NCBI RefSeq assembly: GCF_900167115.1
Contig: NZ_FUXZ01000004.1
Location: forward strand, 186,001-250,000
Source: Eubacterium uniforme
Lineage (GTDB): Bacteria; Bacillota; Clostridia; Lachnospirales; Lachnospiraceae
DNA length: 64,000 nt
Reading direction: 5' to 3'
The translations under genes were made by a program, and so were the position numbers. Under the pieces are notes generated by a model. That model was not told the DNA's origin and did no database searches. It saw only the letters and a program-made list of their open reading frames with translations. Positions 25,132 to 34,143 of the stretch are shown in pieces (the first letter of the stretch is position 1; each line of letters starts with the position of its first letter).

Positions 25132-27627
25132 TTAATTAATTGCTTCATAGAACTGACGCATAGCGTTAACATTATACTGATTTGCATCAAATTCTGCTGT
25201 TGGAACATTTCCCTTATTAAATTCCTCTAAAGCTTCATAAATTGAATCTGCATCCTTCTTACATACAAGCTGACCATTAGGCTTTAAACTTGATGGTGCA
25301 GAATCAAAGTCCGACATAATAATCGGAAGATGTAATGCTCTTGCTTCAAGTAAAACTACTGGCTGTCCTTCATAAATTGAAGGAAGAATAAACAAATCAC
25401 AATTCTTCATTACAGAAAATGGATTCTCCAACTTACCAGTAAATATAACATTCTTATGTCCATTTCTATCATCAAGACCAAGTTTCTTACATAAGGACTT
25501 AAGTTCACTCTCAAGTGGACCCTCACCTATAATGTATAACCTAGTATCTGGATGATTCTTATTATATCTATCATATGCTCTTATAAGTTGTTCATGATTC
25601 TTCTCTGGTGAGAATCTACCCATGTTAACAATACACTTAATATTATCATCCAAAAGTCCGTCATATCCCTTAAGGTCCGCTTCTTCTTTTGTAATATCAA
25701 CCTTAGCGCCTTCAAGAACTCTTGTAAAGTTCGCTATGTTCTCAACGAAAGTACACTTATCCTTCAAGTTCTCATAACCGATCTTTTGTCTGTTAATATT
25801 CATAGTTGCCTCTGAACAACCTACGATTTTATCATAGAATTTATATGTTGAAAAAACAACCTTAAGCTCTCTCTTATGTGGCTGTTTTCCATCAACCTTC
25901 TTAAGTCTGTCTGTCTCTAAATCGTTATGCTGCCATATAAGTTTTTTCGCATCCCCTGCACTAAGCATTAAAATACTATAAAAACTTCCATATCCCGAAA
26001 AGTCTACAGCAACATCAAACTTAGCATCACCAAAACAGCGTCTAAACTCTCTGTCATAACACTTCTTTGGATAGAGCTTATCAAACAGTCCTCCCTTAAA
26101 TCCAAAAAATCTATTTAAATAGAATAACACTTGCTCACCGAATGTAGCAGGTGTATATGATATTCTTGGGAAAGTTCTTGCATTCTTATTCATTCTCATA
26201 AGCATTTCCATCTTTTCAGGGATATGCGCAATCTTTCCAGCAAATACCGTTACATCATACTTATCATAATCAATATGATCAACAAGATTAATAAATGAAG
26301 TTGTAATTCCATTAAGAAGCATGCCTCCTCCATATAGAAGAAGTCTCTTTTTCTTTACGAAATTCTCAAGTACTCTGTACTTGTTACCCCAGTTATCAGT
26401 GTCCTTATTTTTAAATACTATATCAATAAGTAAATCTGTACTGTTTCCATTTTCAAATGGAGCACAAATATTCTTCATACTTAAATATTTCTTTTTATAT
26501 TCTTCATTAACATTCTTAATGTTATTAATGTAATTACAAATCTCTTCAAGATTATCAGTTGCAGGACCAGGTAATTCATTAACATTAAAGTATAGTCCGT
26601 GATAATCTTCATAATCACTTAAATCAGGAACATAGAATAAAACAGGTTTTCCAGTAATTAAAAAATCAAAGAATATACTTGAATAATCCGATACTAAAAT
26701 ATCTGTAATAGACATAAGTTCATCAGCATCAATATATGCAGGAACCAGTAATCCCTTTAAATCTGCTCTATCCTTAAGTGCCTTATATACAACCTGATGA
26801 GGCTTAATCAAAATCTGATACTTATCCATATCAAGATTACTTTCCAAAATCTTCTTAAAGTTAAAGTACTCATCAGTACTAATATCCGGCTTTGAAAAAT
26901 CAGTCCCCTTCCAAGTTGGAGCGTAAAGAATAACCTTCTTAAGTTCACCCTTACTATTTCTTTCTAAGTCAATGCCAAATCCAGCAAGTTTACTTACTAT
27001 CTCATCTTCACTAGTACTTCCAATCAAATCACATCTTGGATAACCAGTCTCCATGATTTTCCCTGTATAAAGTCCATCAAGTTTATATTTTTCAAGATAA
27101 ACATTAGTAAGATGTGGACAAGGTGAAACCATGTAATCTGAAGATAACATGCTTCTAAGCACATTACTAATTGTATATGTAGCATCTGGCAAATCGTAGC
27201 CTAATTTCTTCAAAGGAACACCATGCCAGGTATTAATTAAAATCTGATTATCTTTCTTAACATAGTAATATGGCATTGAAACATTAGTAATAATGTACTT
27301 CGCACTTGTTAATGCTTTTAAATAAGCTTTATCATGTCTCTTAACAAATACCACGTTATTATCACTTGCGAATCTTTCTATGATAGGTGCATTACCTTCC
27401 ATATCCTCAATGGCCCATATATGTTTTAAATTCTTAAACTCATCCATGGACTTAAGCTTTTTAAAAATAGCATAAGGATTATCAAGCATACCCCTACTCA
27501 TAAATGAATCATATAAAACTACAGACTCATCAATAGGTAACTTCTTATATAAAGACGCATACTTCATACGTCGTTTTGTCTCTTTAAGATTTCCAAATTT
27601 GTTTTTAACTTTACCTAATATTCCCAA
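25132..27627 (-). CDS. Bifunctional CDP-glycerol transferase / GT4 glycosyltransferase fusion
   Basis: This 831-residue protein joins two enzymes. Residues about 35-405 form a Glyphos_transf domain (TWHGVPLKKLGYD, SDYSSIFFDFLITGKPVLFY). Residues about 430-831 form a GT-B glycosyltransferase of family 4 with GRFSPEKNHEQLIRAY, LYIIGEGPLESEL and the donor-binding PSIYEGQPVVLLEARAL. It probably adds glycerol phosphate and a sugar in turn to the same growing chain. The start appears to be TTG at 27627 with GAGGACAGGT upstream. No membrane segments; likely membrane-associated. Confidence 0.87.
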   Translation of the reverse strand: MGILGKVKNKFGNLKETKRRMKYASLYKKLPIDESVVLYDSFMSRGMLDNPYAIFKKLKSMDEFKNLKHIWAIEDMEGNAPIIERFASDNNVVFVKRHDKAYLKALTSAKYIITNVSMPYYYVKKDNQILINTWHGVPLKKLGYDLPDATYTISNVLRSMLSSDYMVSPCPHLTNVYLEKYKLDGLYTGKIMETGYPRCDLIGSTSEDEIVSKLAGFGIDLERNSKGELKKVILYAPTWKGTDFSKPDISTDEYFNFKKILESNLDMDKYQILIKPHQVVYKALKDRADLKGLLVPAYIDADELMSITDILVSDYSSIFFDFLITGKPVLFYVPDLSDYEDYHGLYFNVNELPGPATDNLEEICNYINNIKNVNEEYKKKYLSMKNICAPFENGNSTDLLIDIVFKNKDTDNWGNKYRVLENFVKKKRLLLYGGGMLLNGITTSFINLVDHIDYDKYDVTVFAGKIAHIPEKMEMLMRMNKNARTFPRISYTPATFGEQVLFYLNRFFGFKGGLFDKLYPKKCYDREFRRCFGDAKFDVAVDFSGYGSFYSILMLSAGDAKKLIWQHNDLETDRLKKVDGKQPHKRELKVVFSTYKFYDKIVGCSEATMNINRQKIGYENLKDKCTFVENIANFTRVLEGAKVDITKEEADLKGYDGLLDDNIKCIVNMGRFSPEKNHEQLIRAYDRYNKNHPDTRLYIIGEGPLESELKSLCKKLGLDDRNGHKNVIFTGKLENPFSVMKNCDLFILPSIYEGQPVVLLEARALHLPIIMSDFDSAPSSLKPNGQLVCKKDADSIYEALEEFNKGNVPTAEFDANQYNVNAMRQFYEAIN

Positions 27628-27709
27628 ACCTGTCCTCTTTCTTCTGTCTTATTGCTTTCTTTGTTTATGTGCATCCATATTTAAACATACACATTGACTA
27701 TTATACCAC

Positions 27710-27737
27710 AAAAAAAGCGACTATTGTCGCTTTTTTT
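27710..27737 (-). terminator. Terminator overlapping the end of the exporter ATPase gene
   Basis: A7-GCGAC and GTCGC-T7 pair around TATT; the stem includes the stop codon of the ATPase gene. It divides the locus into an exporter part and the transferase/two-component part downstream. Confidence 0.88.
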
Positions 27738-28473
27738 ATTCTGTCATGGCTTCATATACAGCAGCCACTTCCTCTATATCACCCTGTGCAATAAGTCTAC
27801 CATGATCAAGTAGAATTGCCTTATTACATAAGTTCTTTACCTGTTCAATTGAATGTGAAACGAATAATACTGTAACACCCTTATCAAACATGCCCTGCAT
27901 CTTCTTTTCACACTTTCTTCTAAACTTAGCATCACCTACAGAAAGTACTTCATCAAGAATAAGAATCTCTGGTTCAACAATTGTTGCAATTGCAAAACCA
28001 AGTCTTGCCTTCATACCTGATGAATAATTCTTAAGTGGTACATCTATAAATTCTTTAAGTTCTGAAAACTCAAGTATTTCATCATACTTTTCTTCAAGAA
28101 AATCTCTTGAAAATCCTAAAACTGAACCATAAAGGAAAATGTTCTCCCTACCTGTATACTGCGGATCAAATCCAGCACCAAGTTCAATCATAGGCGCCAT
28201 TTTACCATGTCTTTCAACATGTCCTTCAGATGGTTTATATACACCAGCGATAACTTTTAAGATTGTACTCTTACCAGCACCATTAAGACCAAGTATTCCA
28301 AGTCTGTCACCTTTATTTACTGTAAAGCTAACATCCTTTAATGCCTGAAATTCATTATAATGGAGCTGCCCTTTTACAAACTTTATCGCATATTCTTTTA
28401 AATTATCAACTTTTTCCTTGCTCAAGTTAAATCTCATTGTTACATGATCAACTTTAACTGCAACTTTACTCAT
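27736..28473 (-). CDS. tagH: Teichoic-acid-type polymer exporter, ATP-binding subunit (TagH-like)
   Basis: This 245-residue ABC ATPase of the polysaccharide/teichoic acid class has Walker A LGLNGAGKSTILK, signature YSSGMKARLGFA and Walker B EILILDEVLSVGD with the H-loop VSHS. It lacks the C-terminal extension of B. subtilis TagH. The long 'MRFNLSKEKVDNLKEY' N-terminal region is typical of exporters of lipid-linked glycans. With the permease 40 bases upstream it should flip the finished polymer across the membrane. Confidence 0.9.
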   Translation of the reverse strand: MSKVAVKVDHVTMRFNLSKEKVDNLKEYAIKFVKGQLHYNEFQALKDVSFTVNKGDRLGILGLNGAGKSTILKVIAGVYKPSEGHVERHGKMAPMIELGAGFDPQYTGRENIFLYGSVLGFSRDFLEEKYDEILEFSELKEFIDVPLKNYSSGMKARLGFAIATIVEPEILILDEVLSVGDAKFRRKCEKKMQGMFDKGVTVLFVSHSIEQVKNLCNKAILLDHGRLIAQGDIEEVAAVYEAMTE

Positions 28474-28513
28474 AATATAACCTTCCTATTAGTATCAAAC
28501 TACTACTCAATAA

Positions 28514-29314
28514 TTAAATCTGTAAAATAAATTCATCCTGTTTCTTATAGAACATGAATACACCAACGATATCTAATATTAAACTTACTACTAATGAATA
28601 AATTAACATATTTCTTTCATTAGCAATTGTAAATATGGACTGGCCATATAAAACTGAACTTCTAAAATTAGAAATTATACAATACAATGGATTTAATTTT
28701 ACCAACACAGCTGACATACCTTTAAGCTTTGTTGTGTAATAGAATATAGCACTACAATACATAATAAGCATTGATAAAACATTCCATAAATATTCTAAAT
28801 CTCTAAAGAATACCGATATGGTTGCAAGTATCATACTTAATCCAAAGCAGAACAAGAACAAAACAAATAATGAAGCTAATGCCTCAATAATGTGAATTGT
28901 AGGTTTTACACCAAGAACTCCTGATGCTAATGCCAATACAAATAAAGACATTAAGAATATAACATAGGTATATAAAACTGATGATAATGGATATAAGTAT
29001 TTAGGTACATATACCTTCTTTATCATCGCGGAATTCGCTCTAATTGACCTCATGGCAACCTTAGTTGATTCATTAAAGAATCCATATAACAATCTACCTG
29101 TAAGAATATATATTGCATATGGTTCTCCTTGTTTACTTGACGTTCCAAGTAAGTTCTGGAATACGATTGTAAGAACAATTGTTGTAAGAAGTGGTTCTAA
29201 TAATGTCCAGATAATACCAAGATATGAACGTCTATACTTTAACTTAATACCTTTTTTAACTAACTCTACAAGCAAAAACTTATATCTGTTAAAATTTCTA
29301 ATATGTTTTTTCAC
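28514..29314 (-). CDS. tagG: Teichoic-acid-type polymer exporter, permease subunit (TagG-like)
   Basis: This 266-residue ABC-2 type permease has six hydrophobic segments and the family N-terminus KYRRSYLGIIWTLLEPLLT. I place the start at GTG 29314, five bases after GGAGG; the open frame to 29326 would need TTG and would include the ribosome site. It is followed by the matching ATPase. The pair exports the glycerol-phosphate polymer to the outer face, where an LCP protein such as the one at 41792 could attach it to peptidoglycan. Confidence 0.9.
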   Translation of the reverse strand: MKKHIRNFNRYKFLLVELVKKGIKLKYRRSYLGIIWTLLEPLLTTIVLTIVFQNLLGTSSKQGEPYAIYILTGRLLYGFFNESTKVAMRSIRANSAMIKKVYVPKYLYPLSSVLYTYVIFLMSLFVLALASGVLGVKPTIHIIEALASLFVLFLFCFGLSMILATISVFFRDLEYLWNVLSMLIMYCSAIFYYTTKLKGMSAVLVKLNPLYCIISNFRSSVLYGQSIFTIANERNMLIYSLVVSLILDIVGVFMFYKKQDEFILQI

Positions 29315-29326
29315 AACATCCTCCAA

Positions 29327-29348
29327 ATATGTAATTAAAATTACATAT
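29327..29348 (-). other. Hairpin directly upstream of the tagG ribosome site
   Basis: ATATGTAAT and ATTACATAT pair around a 4-nt loop, next to the GGAGG. The stem could fold in the leader and affect translation, or be an operator. Confidence 0.4.
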
Positions 29349-29389
29349 CAAATAATAATTTTCTATAAATGAATTTCATGTCATTTTGA

Positions 29390-30100
29390 TTATTCGTTAT
29401 AATACTCGCCACCGCACTTATCTATGCATGCCTTAGTTAATTCATCCATTGCATCAACATAGAAATCACCATTAAAATCATGATTTTGATATAGTACCGA
29501 TAACTCTGTACAAGCAAGAACTATAACATCACATCCCTTATCTCTCAACTCTTTTACAACTGATAAAAACTGCTTTTTATCACCCTTTTCTCCCTGTTTA
29601 ACCTGATTGTATATAATATCCATTACATCTTTCTGTCTCTCTTCTGATGGATATACAACTTCCACACCTAAATCTCTTAGTGTCTTTCCATACATATCAG
29701 CTTTCACAGTTCCGTCTGTAGCAATAATTCCAGCTTTCTTATAGCCCTTATTAACGATGCGCTCTGCAGTAACTTTAATCATGTTAATGAAATGTCCATG
29801 CATGCTATCATCAATCTTATCCTGAAAGTAATGACATGTATTACATGGTATAGCTAAGTATTCGCCACCCATTTTCTTTAACATTTCGATGTCGCCTTCG
29901 ATAATATTCCAAAGTTCATCTTCCTTACCACCAAGTATATACTCTGTTCTATCAGGCATTGAAGCGTGATTATAAATCAAAATATCAAGGTGTTCTCTAT
30001 CATTAGAAACTCTTGTACTTTCTATAATCTTTTTATAAAACATCTCTGTTGCTTCCGGTCCCATACCACCGAGTATAGCTAACTTCTTTCTTTCAGCCAT
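29390..30100 (-). CDS. Aspartate/glutamate racemase family protein
   Basis: This 236-residue cytosolic enzyme of the Asp/Glu racemase family has GGMGPEATEMFYKKI at the N-terminus and the two catalytic-cysteine motifs IPCNTCHYF and LACTELS. I chose ATG at 30100 with AGGTGAT upstream; the frame extends to a GTG inside the ribosome site. It interconverts L- and D-forms of an acidic amino acid. Its place inside the polymer operon, between a glycosyltransferase fusion and the exporter, suggests it may supply a D-amino acid for the envelope, though chance placement is possible. Confidence 0.88.
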   Translation of the reverse strand: MAERKKLAILGGMGPEATEMFYKKIIESTRVSNDREHLDILIYNHASMPDRTEYILGGKEDELWNIIEGDIEMLKKMGGEYLAIPCNTCHYFQDKIDDSMHGHFINMIKVTAERIVNKGYKKAGIIATDGTVKADMYGKTLRDLGVEVVYPSEERQKDVMDIIYNQVKQGEKGDKKQFLSVVKELRDKGCDVIVLACTELSVLYQNHDFNGDFYVDAMDELTKACIDKCGGEYYNE

Positions 30101-30153
30101 AATTATCACCTTTTTACAAACTCTATCGTATTATAATACTTTTTTTATATTTG

Positions 30154-32370
30154 TCAATCTTTAAACACTGTCTCTACAACTCTCTGTGATGCATGACCAT
30201 CATCAAGACAACAGAATCGTTCACAGAACTCATCATATCTTTCCTTGTATTCTTCATTTACCTTATCAATGTTTCTAATTGCATCAATAACCTCATCCTC
30301 AGTCATAAGAATTGGTCCCGGTAAATCCTTATGCATATCAAGATAGAAACCGTGAAGTACATCTTTATACTTTTCATAATCATAAGTATAGAAGATAACT
30401 GGTCTTCTAAGATTTGCATAATCAAAGAATACCGATGAATAATCCGTAATAATCATATCACTGATTAAATATAACTCTGAAATGTCACTATATGAACTTA
30501 CATCTATTGCAAAATCCGAAAGGCTTGATAAATCAATACTATCAATGATGTAATAATGCATTCTTAAAAGAACCACATATTCATCACCAAATTCTTTCTT
30601 CAATCTATCTAAATCAAGTGCAAGTTTGAAATTATAATGACCACCTTCAGTATAATCATCATCTCTCCAAGTTGGAGCATAAAGAATAGTCTTCTTATCT
30701 TTAGGAATTCCTAACTTTTCTCTTAAATCCGCTGCAATTTCATCCTTGTTATCATAGTACATAATGTCATTAGCAGGATAACCCGATTCAAGAATCTGGC
30801 TTCTCTTAACTAAGAATGCACTCTGAAACTTCTCTGTTGAAAATGGATTATCAGATAACATATAATTCCATCTAGCTGAATTAGTCTTAACAAATGACTT
30901 ATGGTTAGCTGTTGCTGAATGAACATCTTCCATGTCAAATCCAAGTCTCTTAAGTGGAGTTCCATGCCATGTTGCACAGATAATCATCTCATCCCTAATT
31001 GGAACAGTCTTAGGCTGTCTCATGTTAAGAACAAGATACTTACTTCTATTCATGTAATAGTAATACTTGAGACTAAAACGCTTTACTACTTTGCACTTTC
31101 CATCTGTAACCTTAACGTTTTTATTATCAACAAACCAGATGTACTTATACTTATTTCCACAATTTTCAAGCATGTATTTATATATGTACTTAGGCTGTCC
31201 TGAATAATTTCTACCAAGAAAACTTTCAAAACATACCCAATCATTTTTCATTGAAAGTTTTGAGAATATATGCAATGAAACTGTTCTAAAGAATATTCTT
31301 CTATTGCTTCTAAACTTTCTAATCTTTCTAACAGCAAGTATTCTCTTTGACTTGCTCTGAATATATTTAAAATCACATGTAGCAAATTTCTTTAAAAGTT
31401 TCTTTTCTCCAGGAGTAAAATCCCACATCTTAAGAACCTTCATATCAACATCTGCCATCAATGATTTAAGTTCATTATAGTATTCATTCTTCCACTCTTT
31501 ATCAGGTGACCATCTTATGTATCTAATATATTCATTAACTACAAAAATACATAAAATAAGATTTAAATGAAGTTTCAAATCATAATGTTTTTCTAAATCA
31601 GCCTTAACAACATCAACTGCTGCCTTATATGACTTAAAGTAATGTGGCATTGTTTCAATCTTTGAATGCTGCATAATTGCCATATTAGTCTCTTTATCAT
31701 TATGATATCTCTTAATATAAGTCGTACCTTCACATGGTCTTATACCTTTAGCCTTTGTATATAACTTCATAAACACTGCTGCATCTATAAAGAAATGTAA
31801 GTCATCATCAAATCTAATATTATTATCAATAAATAATGACTTTCTATAAAGACAACCTAGTACAGAAACTGTTTCCATACGCTTATTACGATTAATCATA
31901 AAGTCTTTAACATCTGTAAATTCAAATTCTTTTTGAACCTTTCTAAGTGTAATTGCTTCCTTTTTCTTTTCATCGTAATTAGCCTGGCTCTCTTTATATA
32001 CACCACGTCTAAACCATGTTCTCTTAAAATCACTATAAACAATATCCGTGTTATCATCCATTAGTGCAACCATCTTTCCAAGATAATCACCAAAGAAATA
32101 GTCATCACTATCAAGGAAGAATACATACTCACCCTTAGCTTCATCAAGTCCAAGATTTCTTGCTGATGCACAACCTTCCTTGTCATCTAAATAAAACACT
32201 CTTAAGTTTATAATGTCCTTATACTTATTAATAACTTCCTCTAAATCATCTTCGCTATGATCAATAACTAAAATTGTCTCATAGTCTTTATATGTCAGAT
32301 CCTTAATACTATCAAGGGCATCCTTTAAATAAGGCACGCCCTTTTTATGTGGAATAATTATACTAATCAT
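30154..32370 (-). CDS. GT2 glycosyltransferase / CDP-glycerol transferase fusion
   Basis: This 738-residue protein has an N-terminal family 2 glycosyltransferase (residues 1 to about 230; ISIIIPHKKG, FFLDSDDYF as the DxD motif) and a C-terminal Glyphos_transf domain (about 370-735; TWHGTPLKRLGFD, TDYSSVFFDYANLRRPVIFY, MHYYIIDS). A basic helical linker joins them. The order is the reverse of the 831-residue fusion, where the glycosyltransferase is C-terminal and GT4. It probably builds part of a repeat unit of sugar and glycerol phosphate at the cytoplasmic membrane face. Confidence 0.88.
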   Translation of the reverse strand: MISIIIPHKKGVPYLKDALDSIKDLTYKDYETILVIDHSEDDLEEVINKYKDIINLRVFYLDDKEGCASARNLGLDEAKGEYVFFLDSDDYFFGDYLGKMVALMDDNTDIVYSDFKRTWFRRGVYKESQANYDEKKKEAITLRKVQKEFEFTDVKDFMINRNKRMETVSVLGCLYRKSLFIDNNIRFDDDLHFFIDAAVFMKLYTKAKGIRPCEGTTYIKRYHNDKETNMAIMQHSKIETMPHYFKSYKAAVDVVKADLEKHYDLKLHLNLILCIFVVNEYIRYIRWSPDKEWKNEYYNELKSLMADVDMKVLKMWDFTPGEKKLLKKFATCDFKYIQSKSKRILAVRKIRKFRSNRRIFFRTVSLHIFSKLSMKNDWVCFESFLGRNYSGQPKYIYKYMLENCGNKYKYIWFVDNKNVKVTDGKCKVVKRFSLKYYYYMNRSKYLVLNMRQPKTVPIRDEMIICATWHGTPLKRLGFDMEDVHSATANHKSFVKTNSARWNYMLSDNPFSTEKFQSAFLVKRSQILESGYPANDIMYYDNKDEIAADLREKLGIPKDKKTILYAPTWRDDDYTEGGHYNFKLALDLDRLKKEFGDEYVVLLRMHYYIIDSIDLSSLSDFAIDVSSYSDISELYLISDMIITDYSSVFFDYANLRRPVIFYTYDYEKYKDVLHGFYLDMHKDLPGPILMTEDEVIDAIRNIDKVNEEYKERYDEFCERFCCLDDGHASQRVVETVFKD

Positions 32371-32422
32371 TTTAACTCCTACTAATAACTCTTTAATAAT
32401 TTTATTTTTATATCAAAAAGTC

Positions 32423-32824
32423 TTAGTTTTTCTTTGCGTTTAAATCCTTCTTAATCTGAGTTGTTGAAATCTCAGGTGTTCTTGGTAAATAAACAACTTC
32501 AACACCTTCATCTTTTAAGAAGTCAAACTTTCCTTCCCAGTCATCACCGATAACGAAAGTATCAACATGATACTCCTTAACATCAGTAACCTTCTGATCC
32601 CATGATTCCTCAGGAATAACTAAATCTACATATCTAATAGCTTCTAAAAGCTGCTTTCTTTTTTCATATGAAAAATAGCATTTCTTCTGCTTGCTATCCC
32701 AATTAAATTCATCTGTTGAAAGCGCTACGATTAAGTAATCTCCTAATTCCTTTGCTCTCTTAAGTAAGTTAATATGTCCGTAATGAAGCATATCATATGT
32801 ACCATATGTAATTACTCTCTTCAT
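32423..32824 (-). CDS. tagD: Glycerol-3-phosphate cytidylyltransferase
   Basis: This 133-residue enzyme makes CDP-glycerol from CTP and glycerol 3-phosphate, the donor for the five transferase domains in this locus. It has the nucleotidyltransferase motif TYGTDxxHxGH in the form TYGTYDMLHYGHINLLKRA near the N-terminus and the later STTQIKK (RTPEISTTQIK). Length is typical. ATG at 32824 has AGAGGT close upstream; a second copy of the same 13-bp segment lies 37 bases further up. Confidence 0.95.
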   Translation of the reverse strand: MKRVITYGTYDMLHYGHINLLKRAKELGDYLIVALSTDEFNWDSKQKKCYFSYEKRKQLLEAIRYVDLVIPEESWDQKVTDVKEYHVDTFVIGDDWEGKFDFLKDEGVEVVYLPRTPEISTTQIKKDLNAKKN

Positions 32825-32825
32825 T

Positions 32826-32875
32826 TTTAATACCTCTTCTAAATTTATTTTAAAGTTAAAACTTTAATACCTCTT
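32826..32875. repeat. 13-bp direct repeat covering the tagD ribosome site
   Basis: TTTAATACCTCTT occurs at 32826-32838 and 32863-32875. On the minus strand the first copy holds the AGAGGT ribosome site of tagD and the second is a decoy with no start codon. It is probably a small local duplication. Confidence 0.6.
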
Positions 32876-32892
32876 TTATAAACAAGACTTAT

Positions 32893-34140
32893 TTACGCTT
32901 GTTCATTCTTAAATACAACATCAACAAATCTCTTTGACGCATTGCCATCATCAATATCACAGAATTCCTTAGCAAATGCTTCGTATTTTTCCTGATATTC
33001 TTCTGAAACATTTTCAATATCAACAAGTCCCTTATAAACTTCTTCTTCAGTTCTGTAAATTGGTCCAGGGAGCTTTTCAATATCAAAATAAAAATCTCTT
33101 ACCTCATCCTTATATTCTTCTAAATCATACATATAAAAAAGAATTGGTCTTTTTAAATTTGCATAATCAAAAAATACCGATGAATAATCTGTTATTAAAA
33201 TGTCTGATATTAAATATAAATCACTTATATCATCAACATCTGAAACATCAATAACAAATCCTTTATATTCATTAAGATTTAATTTCTCAGTTATGAAATA
33301 ATGACTTCTATAAAGAACTATATAATCCTTAAAATGATTCTTCATAACATTAAAATCAAAACCTGTATTTGCTCTAAAACCTTTTACTACATCATGCTTG
33401 TTATCCCTAAAAGTAGGCGCATACATGATTACTTTTTTATCCCTAGGAACATTATATTTTTCTTTTATCTTTTTAATGTATTCATCATCATTACAATGAG
33501 TATACAATATGTCATTTCTTGGATAACCACAAGTTAATACACAGTCTTCCTTATGTACTTCACTTAAGTTAAATGCTGATATAAGTTTTTCCTTTGTAAA
33601 TTCAGATGGAGCAATCATATAATCAATTCTTTTAGCCTGATTATTATAAATCTTTTCCATCTGAGCTAAACTTGTAATCGCATTCCCTGTTCTATTAACA
33701 TCTAATCCTATTTTTTTAAGAGGTGTACCATGCCATGTTTGAACAAACACCTGGCTATCCTTAAAAGTACAAAAATCTCTAGGATTTGAATTTGTAATAA
33801 TATATCCAGCTTTCGCTAAATATTTGAAATATAACAAACTTTCATATTTCACAAGATAAACCTGATGATTACCTATTTTACTTTTTGAGGTAAAGATAGT
33901 ATCATTTTGATACTTACTAACATCTCTAAATCCCCAGACAAAAGTATAATCCTTGAATCTTTCATCATTTAACATATATTCATAAATTGCCTTAGGATTA
34001 CATGCATATTTCTTCCCTTGATATGATTCAAAGAAAACAATATTCTTTTTAGGAGTAAGAGCTCTTTTACACAAAAAATATAATAAGCGCTTATATGTAA
34101 GCATCATTACTCTTGCTAAATTTCGTAGTTGTTTTTTCAT
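32893..34140 (-). CDS. CDP-glycerol glycerophosphotransferase
   Basis: This 415-residue single-domain Glyphos_transf protein has a basic N-terminus, VQTWHGTPLKKIGLDVNRTG, MYAPTFRDNKHD, YRSHYFITEKL and ITDYSSVFFDYANLKRPILFY. It lacks the long N-terminal extension of full TagF and is closer in size to TagB, which adds the first glycerol phosphate. It ends 68 bases before tagD and starts three bases after the next transferase, so all three are one operon. Primer versus polymerase activity cannot be told from sequence. Confidence 0.88.
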   Translation of the reverse strand: MKKQLRNLARVMMLTYKRLLYFLCKRALTPKKNIVFFESYQGKKYACNPKAIYEYMLNDERFKDYTFVWGFRDVSKYQNDTIFTSKSKIGNHQVYLVKYESLLYFKYLAKAGYIITNSNPRDFCTFKDSQVFVQTWHGTPLKKIGLDVNRTGNAITSLAQMEKIYNNQAKRIDYMIAPSEFTKEKLISAFNLSEVHKEDCVLTCGYPRNDILYTHCNDDEYIKKIKEKYNVPRDKKVIMYAPTFRDNKHDVVKGFRANTGFDFNVMKNHFKDYIVLYRSHYFITEKLNLNEYKGFVIDVSDVDDISDLYLISDILITDYSSVFFDYANLKRPILFYMYDLEEYKDEVRDFYFDIEKLPGPIYRTEEEVYKGLVDIENVSEEYQEKYEAFAKEFCDIDDGNASKRFVDVVFKNEQA

Positions 34141-34143
34141 ATT

